Shown here piece after piece: positions 22,453-31,086 of a stretch of DNA of 64,000 nt. The notes beneath the pieces were generated by a model that was not told where the DNA came from, did not search any database, and was given only the letters and a program-made list of their open reading frames with translations. Source of the stretch: an uncultured Collinsella sp. (lineage in GTDB: Bacteria; Actinomycetota; Coriobacteriia; Coriobacteriales; Coriobacteriaceae); the NCBI GenBank assembly GCA_900544095.1, contig UQTV01000002.1, positions 1 to 64,000 of the forward strand, written 5' to 3'. The translations under genes were made by a program, and so were the position numbers. How positions within the stretch are numbered: position 1 is the stretch's first letter; each line of letters starts with the position of its first letter.

Positions 22453-24066
22453 ATGGCCATCATCAACAAGGGTATGTCCAGGCGTTCGTTCCTCGGCCTC
22501 ACCGGCAGCGTCGCTGCTGTCGCAGGGCTTGGTCTCACCGGCTGCGGTGGCAGCTCTAACGACGAGGGTTCCGCTTCCGGTTCCACCGATTCCGCCAACC
22601 GTGGCGGCGGCGTGATCACCGCTGGTTCCGCTTACGCTCCGTCCAGCTTCGACCCCGCCAGCACCGGCTCCGCTGTGGGCCTGGGCGCTAACTGGCACGT
22701 CATCGAGGGCCTCTACGGCATCGATTACCACGACTACAGCACCTTCAACGAGCTTGCCACCGACGATCCCAAGTCCGTGGACGACACTACCTTCGAGGTC
22801 ACCATCCGCAAGGGCGCTAAGTTCTCCGATGGTACCGAGGTCACTGCTGACGACGTCGTTGCCTCCTACACCGCTTGCGCCGCTTCTGCTACCTATGCTC
22901 CGTTCTTCCAGCCCTTCGAGTCCATCGAGGCCAAGGACGCCAGCACCGTAACGGTCAAGACCAAGGTCCCGAACTTCTCCCTGCTCAAGGATCGTCTGGC
23001 CATCATCCGCGTTACCCCGGCCACCCAGGCCGAGGAGGATCGCGCCAAGCAGCCGATCGGTTCCGGCCCCTGGATGTACGACTCTATCTCCGATACCGAG
23101 ATCACCCTGGTTCCCAACCCCGAGTACAACGGTGAGTATGCTGCCGAGGACGAGAAGATCCAGTACAGCATCCTGACCGACCCCACCGCTCGCGTTACCG
23201 CTCAGCAGGAGGGCTCCACGCTCGTTATGGAGCTCGTCACCGCTGACGCCGTCGACCAGCTCGAGAGCGCTGGCTGCAAGATCGATAACGTTCAGGGTTT
23301 CGGCACCCGCTTCATCATGTTCAACGTCGCCAAGGAGCCTTGGAACAACGTCAAGGTCCGTCAGGCCGTCATGTACGCGCTCGACACCGAGAAGATGATC
23401 ACCAACACCTTCGCCGGCCTTGCCACCGCTGCCAGCTGCTACCTGCCCAAGAGCTTCACCAACTATCATGAGGCTTCCACGGTGTACAAGACTGACGCCA
23501 AGAAGGCCAAGAAGCTCATCGAAGAGTCTGGCATCACCCCGGGCGCCATCACCCTGCGCACTACCGACAACGAGCAGATCAAGGGCATGGCCGCCCAGGT
23601 CAAGAACGACCTCGACGCTCTCGGCTTCGATGTGACCATCCAGACCGATACCTCGCCGGCCACCTACGCTGCCATCGACGGCGGCGAGGCCTACGATATC
23701 CTTCTCGCTCCTGGCGATCCGTCCTGCTTCGGCGCCGACCCCGACCTGCTGCTCAACTGGTGGTACGGCGACAACGTCTGGATGCAGACCCGTTGCCCGT
23801 GGAAGGAGTCCGCTGAGTGGGAGAAGCTTCACGGTCTCATGGACGAGGCTCTTGCCGCCGAGGGCGACGAGCAGCAGAAGAAGTGGAACGAGTGCTTCGA
23901 TATCATCGCCGACAACGCCGTTCTGTACCCTGTTGTCCACGTCAAGACCGTCTCCGCTTCCTGGGACGATCCGTCCACCGCGCCCAACGGCGAGGCCCTC
24001 GATGGCTTCAAGGGCATCGGCACGACGAGCATGTCCTTCAGGGGCGTCGCGACCGTCAAGGCCTAA
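22453..24066 (+). CDS. Extracellular solute-binding lipoprotein (family 5) of a presumed sialic acid ABC transporter
   Basis: Substrate-capture component of an Opp-type ABC importer. The N-terminus combines a twin-arginine-like MSRRSFLGLTG with a lipobox LTGCGG (Cys at about residue 32), suggesting Tat-type export and lipid anchoring. A serine/glycine-rich linker precedes the SBP_bac_5 domain, with DDTTFEVTIRKGAKFSDGTEV and FIMFNVAKEPWNNVKVRQAV being typical. The product is 537 residues. ATG 22453 follows AGGAG. Downstream lie permease, permease-ATPase fusion, ATPase and sialic acid catabolic genes, so the ligand is probably sialic acid or a sialo-compound. A peptide ligand cannot be excluded by sequence. 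Confidence 0.88.
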   Translation: MAIINKGMSRRSFLGLTGSVAAVAGLGLTGCGGSSNDEGSASGSTDSANRGGGVITAGSAYAPSSFDPASTGSAVGLGANWHVIEGLYGIDYHDYSTFNELATDDPKSVDDTTFEVTIRKGAKFSDGTEVTADDVVASYTACAASATYAPFFQPFESIEAKDASTVTVKTKVPNFSLLKDRLAIIRVTPATQAEEDRAKQPIGSGPWMYDSISDTEITLVPNPEYNGEYAAEDEKIQYSILTDPTARVTAQQEGSTLVMELVTADAVDQLESAGCKIDNVQGFGTRFIMFNVAKEPWNNVKVRQAVMYALDTEKMITNTFAGLATAASCYLPKSFTNYHEASTVYKTDAKKAKKLIEESGITPGAITLRTTDNEQIKGMAAQVKNDLDALGFDVTIQTDTSPATYAAIDGGEAYDILLAPGDPSCFGADPDLLLNWWYGDNVWMQTRCPWKESAEWEKLHGLMDEALAAEGDEQQKKWNECFDIIADNAVLYPVVHVKTVSASWDDPSTAPNGEALDGFKGIGTTSMSFRGVATVKA

Positions 24067-24126
24067 GACTCGCTTGAGTCATATGTAGGGCGTCGGTCGT
24101 AAGGCAACGTCCTCATAGTTGAAACA

Positions 24127-24160
24127 AAGACCCGGGCGACCTCGATGTCGCTCGGGTCTT
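24127..24160 (+). other. Intercistronic hairpin between binding protein and permease
   Basis: AAGACCCGGGCGAC (24127-24140) pairs with GTCGCTCGGGTCTT (24147-24160), 14 base pairs with one G.T/C.A-type irregularity, without a T-run. Such hairpins protect the upstream mRNA end and lower downstream expression, fitting the excess binding protein usually needed by ABC importers. A second small dyad GAGTA-TCCA-TACTC follows at 24166-24179. Confidence 0.65.
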
Positions 24161-24221
24161 GTAATGAGTATCCATACTCATATACCAGTTGGTCCTACCG
24201 ACAAAAGAAAGGGGAGAGAAC

Positions 24222-25178
24222 GTGAACAACTTTCTACGTTTGATTGGAAGGCGTCTCGTGGCGCTGCCGATCATGGCATTGGGCGTCACCGTCCTGGTGT
24301 TCTTCCTTATGTCGTTCTCCAAGACCGACCCCGCCTATACGGCGTTGGGTGACGGTGCCTCGCCCGAGGCGGTTGCCGAGTACCATGAGAAGTATGGTCT
24401 GGACGACCCCTGGCCCGTGCGCTACGTGCGCTACATGGGCGATTTGATCCATGGTGACATGGGCACCTATGGTGCTGCCCGCAACTCCGTTGCCAAGCGC
24501 ATCTCCACGGCCCTGCCCGTCACGATGCAGCTGACCTTCATCGGTCTTGCCATCGGCGCGGTCGTCTCGTTTTTGCTCGGCGTCATCGCGGCACTGTATC
24601 GCGATAAATGGCCGGACCAAGTGATCCGCGTCTTCTCCATCGCCGGCTTGGCAACCCCGTCGTTCTGGCTTGCCGTTCTGTTGATTCTGCTGTTCTCTTC
24701 CTACCTTAAGGTGCTCCCGGCGTCCGGTGCTCTGCCTCACTTCACCACCAACCCGGCTGGCTATCTGGGACGTATGATCATGCCCGCTATCGCCCTGGCA
24801 TTTCCGCTGACGGGTCAGATGACTCGTATCGTGCGTACCGCCATGGTCGAGGAGCTCGACAAGGACTACGTCCGCATGGCCCGTGGCGCCGGCGTTCCCG
24901 AGAAGGTCGTCGTCGGCATCAACGTTCTTCGCAACGCGCTGATCACCCCGGTCACCACCCTCGGTCTTAAGATCGGTTACCTTATGGGCGGCGCCGTCGT
25001 CATCGAGGTCATCTTCAACCTCCCCGGCATGGGTACTGCGATTCTGCAGGGCGTTCAGGGCAACGAGGCGAACCTGGTTCAGGGCGTCGTCATCGTCGTT
25101 GCTCTTGCCTTCATCATCATCAACATCGTGGTTGACATGCTCTACCTGCTCATCAACCCGCGCATCAGGACGGTGTAG
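24222..25178 (+). CDS. ABC transporter permease (OppB/DppB type)
   Basis: Membrane subunit of the presumed sialic acid importer. The family's N-terminal pattern (RRLVALPIMALGVTVLVFFLMSF) is a first transmembrane helix, with five more to follow. The ATPase-coupling EAA loop reads DYVRMARGAGVPEKVVVGINVLR and GAVVIEVIFNLPGMG is the signature near the end. It is 318 residues. I start at GTG 24222 after AAAGGGGAG; an upstream TTG at 24189 is in frame but poorer. Its stop is three bases before the next gene, so the permease and the permease-ATPase fusion are coupled. Confidence 0.9.
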   Translation: MNNFLRLIGRRLVALPIMALGVTVLVFFLMSFSKTDPAYTALGDGASPEAVAEYHEKYGLDDPWPVRYVRYMGDLIHGDMGTYGAARNSVAKRISTALPVTMQLTFIGLAIGAVVSFLLGVIAALYRDKWPDQVIRVFSIAGLATPSFWLAVLLILLFSSYLKVLPASGALPHFTTNPAGYLGRMIMPAIALAFPLTGQMTRIVRTAMVEELDKDYVRMARGAGVPEKVVVGINVLRNALITPVTTLGLKIGYLMGGAVVIEVIFNLPGMGTAILQGVQGNEANLVQGVVIVVALAFIIINIVVDMLYLLINPRIRTV

Positions 25179-25181
25179 ATT

Positions 25182-27197
25182 ATGGTAAAGATTCGAGAGA
25201 AGCAAACCGAGCAGCTCGAGAAGGCTGCCTCCAAGGGGCTCAAGCTCGGTGGCTGGAAGAAGATGACGCTGTCTTCTAAGATTGCCGCCGTCGTGCTGGT
25301 GCTGGTCGCCCTGACCGCGATTCTGGCGCCCCTTCTTGCCCCCTATAGCCCGGTCGAGATTTTCACTGCTCGCCAGGCTCCCGGCAATGGATTTATCTTC
25401 GGTACCGACGATAAGGGCCGCGACATCCTGTCGCGCATGCTTTACGGTGGCCGTTACTCGCTGATCATCGGCTTTGGCGCCACTGCCATGGCTCTGGTCT
25501 GCGGCTCGGTCGTGGGCGCCCTCGCGGCTGTTTCGCGCAAGTCCGTTTCCGAGGCGATCATGCGCATCCTGGACATCATCATGTCCATCCCGGGCATCGC
25601 CCTCGCTGCCGTCTTCGTCTCCATCCTGGGCAATTCCGTGCCGTCGATCATCTTCGCCATCGGCTTTATGTACACCCCGCAGATTGCCCGTATCGTGCGT
25701 GCCAACATCGTGTCCGAGTACGGCGAGGACTATGTCCGCGCGGTCATCGTTTCCGGCGCCAAGGCTCCGTGGATTTTGATTAAGCACGTTCTGCGTAACT
25801 GCATCGCCCCGATCATGGTCTTCACCGTTACCCTGGTCGCCGACGCCATCATCTTCGAGGCCTCGCTGACCTTCATCGGCGCTGGTATCCAGGAGCCCAC
25901 CGCTACCTGGGGCAACATCCTCGCCGACGCCCGCGGCGGCGTGCTCGCCGGCCGTTGGTGGCAGGCACTGTTCCCGGGCCTGGCCATCATGATCACCTGC
26001 CTGGCGCTCAACATCCTCTCCGAGGGCATTACCGACGCCATGGCCGCTGCTCCCTCCGCCGCCCTGGATCCGACCGATTCCTCCAAGCGCCGCGAGGCCG
26101 ACCTGCTGGTCTCCGACCCCGTTCGCGCCTACAAGGAGCAGGCTCAGTCCCTGTCCGCCCGTCTTGGCGCCCTGCGCGATGTCGAGCTCAAGCGTAACGA
26201 CCGCCATGTGCCCGATGAGTCCGTTGAGCCGATCCTTTCGGTCCGCGATTTCTGCATCCAGTTTGAGCACCACGGTGACATCAACGTCGTCGACCATGTC
26301 AACTTTGATGTACGTCCTGGCCAGACCATGGGCCTGGTCGGTGAGTCCGGCTGCGGTAAGTCCATCACCACGCTGGCCATCATGGGTCTGACCGATGATG
26401 ACGAGCACCTTTCCGGTGAGGTTCTCTGGGAGGGTCGCGACCTGCTCAAGATGAGCAAAAAAGAGTGGTTCGGCCTGCGCGGTACCGATATCGCCATGGT
26501 CTATCAGGACGCCCTGTCCTCGCTCAATCCCTCCATGCTCATTTCCGCTCAGATGAAGCAGCTCACCAAGCGTGGCGGCACCCGTAGCGCCGAGGAGCTC
26601 CTGGAGCTCGTGGGCCTCGACCCCAAGCGTACGCTCGAGAGCTATCCGCATGAGCTTTCCGGTGGTCAGCGTCAGCGCGTTCTGATCGCTATGGCCCTTA
26701 CCCGCGACCCCAAGCTGGTCATCTGCGACGAGCCCACGACCGCTCTGGACGTTACCGTCCAGAAGCAGGTCATCAAGCTGCTCAACGACCTTCAGGCCAA
26801 GCTCGGCTTTGCCATGATCTTCGTTTCGCATGACCTGGCTCTGGTCGCCGAGGTCGCTCATAACATCACGGTTATGTACGCTGGCCAGGTTATCGAGCAG
26901 GCGCCCACCAAGGAGCTGCTCACCAACCCGATCCACGAGTACACCCGCGGTCTTCTGGGCTCCGTTCTGTCCATCGAGAGCGGCTCGGGCTGCCTGCACC
27001 AGGTGCCCGGCGCTGTTCCGAGCCCGCGCGATTTCCCCAAGGGCGATCGCTTCGCGCCCCGCTCGAGCCATCCGCGCATTGGCCTGGACACCCGTCCGGT
27101 CTTCAAGCGCGTGCCTGGCACCGAGCACTTCTATTCCGAGCTCCCCGATGAGGTGCTCAAGGCAAATGGTTTGACCCCTCACGCGGAGGTGATCTAG
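25182..27197 (+). CDS. ABC transporter permease-ATPase fusion (OppC + OppD)
   Basis: One 671-residue chain joins a DppC-type permease and its ATPase. The permease part (about residues 1-300) has the first helix at about 32-51, the FGTDDKGRDILSRMLYG segment and the EAA loop EDYVRAVIVSGAKAPWILIK. After a linker of about 50 polar residues, the ATPase half has Walker A GLVGESGCGKS, Q-loop VYQDALSSLNPS, signature LSGGQRQRV, Walker B LVICDEPTTALD and a C-terminal oligopeptide-ABC region that is incomplete in cysteines (SGCLHQVPGAVP). Natural permease-ATPase fusions exist in this transporter class, and I recall the Sat sialic acid system of Haemophilus ducreyi as comparable. The ATG lies 3 bases after the upstream stop with no clear ribosome site. 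Confidence 0.9.
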   Translation: MVKIREKQTEQLEKAASKGLKLGGWKKMTLSSKIAAVVLVLVALTAILAPLLAPYSPVEIFTARQAPGNGFIFGTDDKGRDILSRMLYGGRYSLIIGFGATAMALVCGSVVGALAAVSRKSVSEAIMRILDIIMSIPGIALAAVFVSILGNSVPSIIFAIGFMYTPQIARIVRANIVSEYGEDYVRAVIVSGAKAPWILIKHVLRNCIAPIMVFTVTLVADAIIFEASLTFIGAGIQEPTATWGNILADARGGVLAGRWWQALFPGLAIMITCLALNILSEGITDAMAAAPSAALDPTDSSKRREADLLVSDPVRAYKEQAQSLSARLGALRDVELKRNDRHVPDESVEPILSVRDFCIQFEHHGDINVVDHVNFDVRPGQTMGLVGESGCGKSITTLAIMGLTDDDEHLSGEVLWEGRDLLKMSKKEWFGLRGTDIAMVYQDALSSLNPSMLISAQMKQLTKRGGTRSAEELLELVGLDPKRTLESYPHELSGGQRQRVLIAMALTRDPKLVICDEPTTALDVTVQKQVIKLLNDLQAKLGFAMIFVSHDLALVAEVAHNITVMYAGQVIEQAPTKELLTNPIHEYTRGLLGSVLSIESGSGCLHQVPGAVPSPRDFPKGDRFAPRSSHPRIGLDTRPVFKRVPGTEHFYSELPDEVLKANGLTPHAEVI

Positions 27198-28025
27198 ATG
27201 AGCGAGACCGCAGTCAACGGCGTCGAGCCGATCATCTTCCTTGATGACGTCCACGTCACCTTTAGGACCCGTACCGGCTCGATTCTGCACCCCAACCTGG
27301 TTCACGCCGTCCAGGGTGTAACGATTAAGCTCATGCCCGGACAGACCATCGGCATCGTCGGCGAGTCCGGTTGCGGAAAGTCCACCACCGCCAACGTCAT
27401 GTGTGGCCTGCAGGCCCCCACGAGTGGCAAGGTCTACTTTAAGGGCAAGGACGTTACTAAACGTACCGCCGAGGACCGTCGCCACATGGGCCGCGTCATC
27501 TCGGTCGTGTTCCAGAACCCGGCCACGGCGCTCAACCCCCGCATGGTCGTTCGCGAGCAACTGCTCGACCCCATGCGCGTCCACAACTTGGGTACCGAGG
27601 CCGAGCAGGAGAAGCGCGTCAAGGAGCTCTTGGAGCTCACCGGTCTGCCCAGCTCTGCCGCCGAGGTTCTTCCCGGCCAGCTTTCGGGCGGCCAGCGCCA
27701 GCGCGTCGCAATTGCCCGTGCCCTGTCGCTGAACCCCGATGCCATCATCGCCGACGAGCCCACCTCGGCTCTGGACGTTTCGGTCCGCGCGCAGATTCTG
27801 AACCTGCTGACCGACCTTAAGAAGGAGCTCGGCCTGGCCATGGTGTTCATCAGCCATGACATCCAGACGGTCCGCTATATCTCTGACGACATCATCGTTA
27901 TGAATGGCGGCAAGATCGTCGAGCAGGGCGAGGCCAAGCAGGTCTTCCAGCACCCCCAGGACCCCTACACCAAGATGCTGCTCGGCGCTGCGCCGTCGCT
28001 GCTGCATCCCAAGCTCGGCGAGTAG
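27198..28025 (+). CDS. ABC transporter ATPase (OppF/DppF type)
   Basis: Second ATPase of the presumed sialic acid importer, pairing with the ATPase half of the preceding fusion. Walker A GIVGESGCGKST is at about residues 51-62, the Q-loop is SVVFQNPATALNPRM, the signature is LSGGQRQRVAIARAL, Walker B is AIIADEPTSALD and the switch histidine is in FISHD. At 275 residues it lacks the long C-terminal cysteine tail of peptide-type OppF. ATG 27198 directly follows the upstream stop with GGAGGTGAT as ribosome site. A hairpin at 28042-28069 separates it from the esterase genes. Confidence 0.92.
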   Translation: MSETAVNGVEPIIFLDDVHVTFRTRTGSILHPNLVHAVQGVTIKLMPGQTIGIVGESGCGKSTTANVMCGLQAPTSGKVYFKGKDVTKRTAEDRRHMGRVISVVFQNPATALNPRMVVREQLLDPMRVHNLGTEAEQEKRVKELLELTGLPSSAAEVLPGQLSGGQRQRVAIARALSLNPDAIIADEPTSALDVSVRAQILNLLTDLKKELGLAMVFISHDIQTVRYISDDIIVMNGGKIVEQGEAKQVFQHPQDPYTKMLLGAAPSLLHPKLGE

Positions 28026-28041
28026 CCTCGCTTTCCCTCCC

Positions 28042-28069
28042 GTGCGCCCGGTTTCCTTGCCGGGCGCAC
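28042..28069 (+). other. GC-rich hairpin after the transporter genes
   Basis: GTGCGCCCGG and CCGGGCGCAC pair perfectly over a 10-base stem with an 8-base loop, but no T-run follows. It may stabilise or attenuate the message at the transporter/catabolism boundary. Confidence 0.55.
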
Positions 28070-28105
28070 CTCCGTTGCGATTTCGAAAGGTTGGGTTCAC
28101 GAGCC

Positions 28106-29083
28106 ATGCCAAGTGCTCAGGAGCTACAACATCAATTTGGTGAATATCGAGGCGCCATGCCCCGTCCATCAGATTTCGATCTCTTTTGGAAGGATCGCAT
28201 GGCCGAGGCCGACGCCGTCGGGCTTGACTATGCGATCGAGGCGGCATCGGTCACCGACGCCGTGACCTGCCAGCTTTTCGACCTCTGGTATACCGGCATG
28301 TGTGGCGCTCGCCTTCATGCCAAGTACCTTAAACCCGTCTCGGACGAGCCCGTGCCATTGGTACTTCAGTTCCATGGGTATCCAGGTGCAAGCCGCAGCT
28401 GGTTTGAGCAGGCATCGTTTGCGGGCATGGGCATGGCACTCATCGCCCTCGACTGCCCCGGCCAAGGAGGTCCCTCCGAGGACATTGGCGGATTTGAGGG
28501 CACAACGGTTGCGGGCCATATCGTCGCCGGTATCGACGGCGACCCGGCCAACCTCTACTATGTCCGCTTGCACCAAGATATTCGCATCCTGTGCCGCATC
28601 GTTCGCGAGCTCGAGGGCATCGATCTTGCCCGTGTGTTTGTGAACGGCGCGTCGCAGGGCGGCGGTTTGGGCATTGCGACCTGCGCACTTAACAGCGAGC
28701 TTATCAATCGCGCCGCCATCCTCTATCCCTTCCTGTCAGATTTCCGCCTGGTCTGGGATTTGGATGCCGACGACATTGCCTACGAGGGCCTGCGCTATTG
28801 GTCTCGCTGGTTTGACGAGGACTCGACTCGTATTGACGAAGCCTATGCCAAGCTGGCGTACTTCGATTCCAAGAACTTTGCCCCCATGGTCAAATGCCCT
28901 GTGCTGTTTGGCACAGGCACAGCCGATATTGTCTGTCCGCCAGCGACGCAGTTTGCGGTCTATAACAACCTGACCTGTGAAAAGCGTCATGAGTTCTTTG
29001 AAGGCTTTGGCCACGAGGAGATTCAGGATTTTGACGATCTGATCATTCCGTTTTTCTGCAAGGGAGGGGAGGCTCATGTCTAA
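28106..29083 (+). CDS. Acetylxylan esterase/cephalosporin C deacetylase-family acetyl esterase (AXE1)
   Basis: An alpha/beta-hydrolase of carbohydrate esterase family 7 type. The catalytic triad is complete: Ser183 in VFVNGASQGGG, Asp274 in FGTGTADIVCPP, His303 in GFGHEEIQDF. The oxyanion-side motif LQFHGYPG is at about 87-94. No signal peptide, so the 325-residue enzyme is cytoplasmic and works on imported sugars. Members deacetylate small acetylated sugars; in this operon the natural substrate could be O-acetylated sialic acid, which is inference from context. I start at ATG 28106; an in-frame TTG at 28091 abuts AAAGG and would add five residues. The next gene overlaps its end by eight bases. 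Confidence 0.85.
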   Translation: MPSAQELQHQFGEYRGAMPRPSDFDLFWKDRMAEADAVGLDYAIEAASVTDAVTCQLFDLWYTGMCGARLHAKYLKPVSDEPVPLVLQFHGYPGASRSWFEQASFAGMGMALIALDCPGQGGPSEDIGGFEGTTVAGHIVAGIDGDPANLYYVRLHQDIRILCRIVRELEGIDLARVFVNGASQGGGLGIATCALNSELINRAAILYPFLSDFRLVWDLDADDIAYEGLRYWSRWFDEDSTRIDEAYAKLAYFDSKNFAPMVKCPVLFGTGTADIVCPPATQFAVYNNLTCEKRHEFFEGFGHEEIQDFDDLIIPFFCKGGEAHV

Positions 29084-29927
29084 GTGCGAGAGCAATGTCG
29101 ATGGGCTGATTGTCTCCGAGCTTGCGGGGATTCCTGGGACGGTTTCGTCAAGGCTCGCTGAATATCGGGACTGGCACGGTGATGTTCAGGCAGATGTTTC
29201 TGATTTGGAGGCATGTGCTTTGGATCTTGAAATTCAAGGTCTGGCCATTACGGCGATTGATTTCGCCAATCCGTATGCCCGCTACTCCGAGGTTTCCTTT
29301 GAGCTCGGTGACGATGCGATTCACGCTCGTTTGATCGAGCCCGTCGGTCGTGCCCGAGTATCTGAGCGCGTGCCGCTGTGCCTGATGTTCCACGACATCG
29401 ATCGGCCTGTGCGCGGCTGGCATCACATGACGAGATTTGCCGCCATGGGGTATGCCGTCCTCGCGCTGGATGACGATGTTGCTGGTGCGGACGACCTGCG
29501 GCGGGGGATTTCTTCGCCCGCTTTTGTCGAGCGCGTCCGTTGGGGTTGCGCGCTGGCGAAGGTGGCGCGCAATCTTGATGGCATGGACCCCGACCGCATC
29601 TTTGCATGGGGCGAGGGCCTTGGCGGCGGAGTCGCGCTGGCGGTTTCTGCTCTGGACGAGCGGGGCCTTGCCTGCACGGCGGTTGCCAATCCAATTCCCG
29701 GTGGTCTCGAGGCTCTGTCGTCTCGGGTGCGCGGATCGGTGCTCATGGGCACATCGCTTATGGATGCCGTGAGCGATCCCAAGGGCCAGTTTGCCGTGTT
29801 CAACGGTCTTGAGTGTGACCGGAGGCATATCATCTATGCCAAATACGCTCACGAGCGCATCAATGCGTTCGAAAACGAAGTCGTCGACTTCTTTAACCAA
29901 ACGTTCTACCCGTGTTCTTTGGCCTAG
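29076..29927 (+). CDS. Catalytically altered AXE1-family paralogue (nucleophile serine missing)
   Basis: A 283-residue relative of the preceding esterase. The alignment can be followed by eye: GEGLGGG (179-185) replaces the GASQGGG nucleophile elbow, so Gly181 stands where Ser should be, while Asp230 (MGTSLMDAVSD) and His259 (KYAHE) keep their positions and QFAVFNGLECDRRH matches QFAVYNNLTCEKRH. Overall similarity to its neighbour is low, which points to an old duplication. Loss of the nucleophile suggests a non-catalytic partner or a new activity. ATG 29076 overlaps the esterase stop and is preceded by GGAGGGGAGG, a strong ribosome site that argues against a decaying pseudogene. Confidence 0.75.
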   Translation: MSKCESNVDGLIVSELAGIPGTVSSRLAEYRDWHGDVQADVSDLEACALDLEIQGLAITAIDFANPYARYSEVSFELGDDAIHARLIEPVGRARVSERVPLCLMFHDIDRPVRGWHHMTRFAAMGYAVLALDDDVAGADDLRRGISSPAFVERVRWGCALAKVARNLDGMDPDRIFAWGEGLGGGVALAVSALDERGLACTAVANPIPGGLEALSSRVRGSVLMGTSLMDAVSDPKGQFAVFNGLECDRRHIIYAKYAHERINAFENEVVDFFNQTFYPCSLA

Positions 29928-29995
29928 ACGGCCTGGACACTGCCAACAAGAGTGGGTGGCATAGGGTCGCCCGCCAGACAACTAAGGAGATTCTT

Positions 29996-30916
29996 GTGGC
30001 AACTCAGAAATTCACCGGCGTTATCCCTCCCGTCGTTGTTCCCGATACCGAAGACCACCAGCTCGACGTTGCCTCCTTTGAGCGCAGCATCAACCGCATG
30101 ATCGATGCCGGCGTCGATGGCCTGTTCTTCCTGGGCTCCTCGGGCGAGGTCGTCTTCTCCACCGACGAGCGTCGTCGTCAGATCATCGCCGAGGCCGTCC
30201 GTATCGTCGATCACCGCGTGCCTGTTCTGGTCGGCATCATCGACACCGAGACCGAGCGTATGATCGAGCACGGCAAGGTCGCTCAGGAGCTGGGCGCCGA
30301 TGCGCTTGTCGCCACCTGCCCGTTCTATGCCCTGCAGGGCATGACCGAGGTCGAGGAGCACTTCCGCATCCTGCATGAGGAACTCGACCTGCCCATCTTC
30401 GCCTACGACATCCCCGTGTGCGTCCACACCAAGCTCCCCTGGAAGCTCCTTGCCAAGCTCGGCGCCGAGGGCGTTCTGGCCGGCGTCAAGGATTCCTCGG
30501 GTGATGACATCTCGTTCCGCTACCTCGTCCAGGAGAACGAGAAGAACGGCCATCCGATGAGCATTCTCACCGGTCACGAGGTTGTTGTCGACGGCGCCTA
30601 CCTCGGTGGCGCCGACGGTTCCGTCCCGGGTCTCGCCAACGTTGAGCCCGAGGGCTACGTGCGTCAGTGGAAGGCCGCTCAGGCTGGTGACTGGGCTACC
30701 GTCAAGGCCGAGCAGGATCGCCTCAACGAGATTTCGCACATCTGGGATGTCACCTCGGGCGTCCAGGGCTATGCCGGTGGCGTCGGCGCCTTCAAGACCG
30801 CTATGAACCTCATGGGTATCTTCGACAGCCCGACCATGCCGCGCCCGGTGAAGGCCATGACCGGCGAGAACGTCGAGGCGATTAAGAAGGTCCTCCAGGA
30901 CAACGGTCTCCTGTAA
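29996..30916 (+). CDS. nanA: N-acetylneuraminate lyase-type aldolase (DapA/NanA superfamily)
   Basis: A class I (Schiff-base) aldolase that would split N-acetylneuraminate into N-acetylmannosamine and pyruvate. With GTG 29996 as start, the active-site Tyr137 (FAYDIP) and the Schiff-base Lys165 (GVKDSSGD) carry the same numbers as in E. coli NanA, and the pyruvate-binding motif GSSGE is at 48-51. The product is 306 residues. AAGGAG lies seven bases before the GTG; longer starts would overlap the upstream gene. The superfamily also contains dihydrodipicolinate synthases and keto-acid aldolases, and the YDIP sequence is not unique to NanA, so the assignment rests largely on the adjacent kinase and NanE genes. 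Confidence 0.78.
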   Translation: MATQKFTGVIPPVVVPDTEDHQLDVASFERSINRMIDAGVDGLFFLGSSGEVVFSTDERRRQIIAEAVRIVDHRVPVLVGIIDTETERMIEHGKVAQELGADALVATCPFYALQGMTEVEEHFRILHEELDLPIFAYDIPVCVHTKLPWKLLAKLGAEGVLAGVKDSSGDDISFRYLVQENEKNGHPMSILTGHEVVVDGAYLGGADGSVPGLANVEPEGYVRQWKAAQAGDWATVKAEQDRLNEISHIWDVTSGVQGYAGGVGAFKTAMNLMGIFDSPTMPRPVKAMTGENVEAIKKVLQDNGLL

Positions 30917-31022
30917 AGCTTCCCCGGGCACCCGATCTTGGGGCTCAAGCGGTCGAGCGTGACCCATTAGGTCAACGCCCGACCGCTTTCACCCCAACCT
31001 CGGACACCCGGGAAACCTTTAC
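30913..31022. repeat. Long imperfect hairpin 1 (nanA/nanK spacer)
   Basis: The 110 bases fold back on themselves. Outer arms 30913-30943 and about 30992-31022 share GTAAAG...CCCGGG...TTGGGG in inverse complement. The inner arms are AAGCGGTCGAGCG (from 30947) and CGCCCGACCGCTT (to 30988), with one mismatch and one bulge before the TGACC/GGTCA closure around CATTA. It begins at the nanA stop codon. No terminal T-run, so it is not a classical terminator. Confidence 0.8.
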
Positions 31023-31086
31023 CAAGTTGCGGCGATTACACCGCCTTCATTTCCTGTAGTTGTTTTTATCTCCGAAGGAGAGCGAC

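Noticed and set aside
24234..28247. Open frame of 1337 codons on the minus strand across the transporter genes
   Set aside because: It is the exact antisense of well-supported ABC transporter genes, has low-complexity composition and no recognisable domain. Strong codon bias on the plus strand removes stop codons from this antisense frame.
29076..29927. Plain pseudogene call for the second esterase
   Set aside because: The frame is intact over 283 codons, has a strong ribosome site overlapping the upstream gene and keeps two of three triad residues; loss of the serine alone does not indicate decay.
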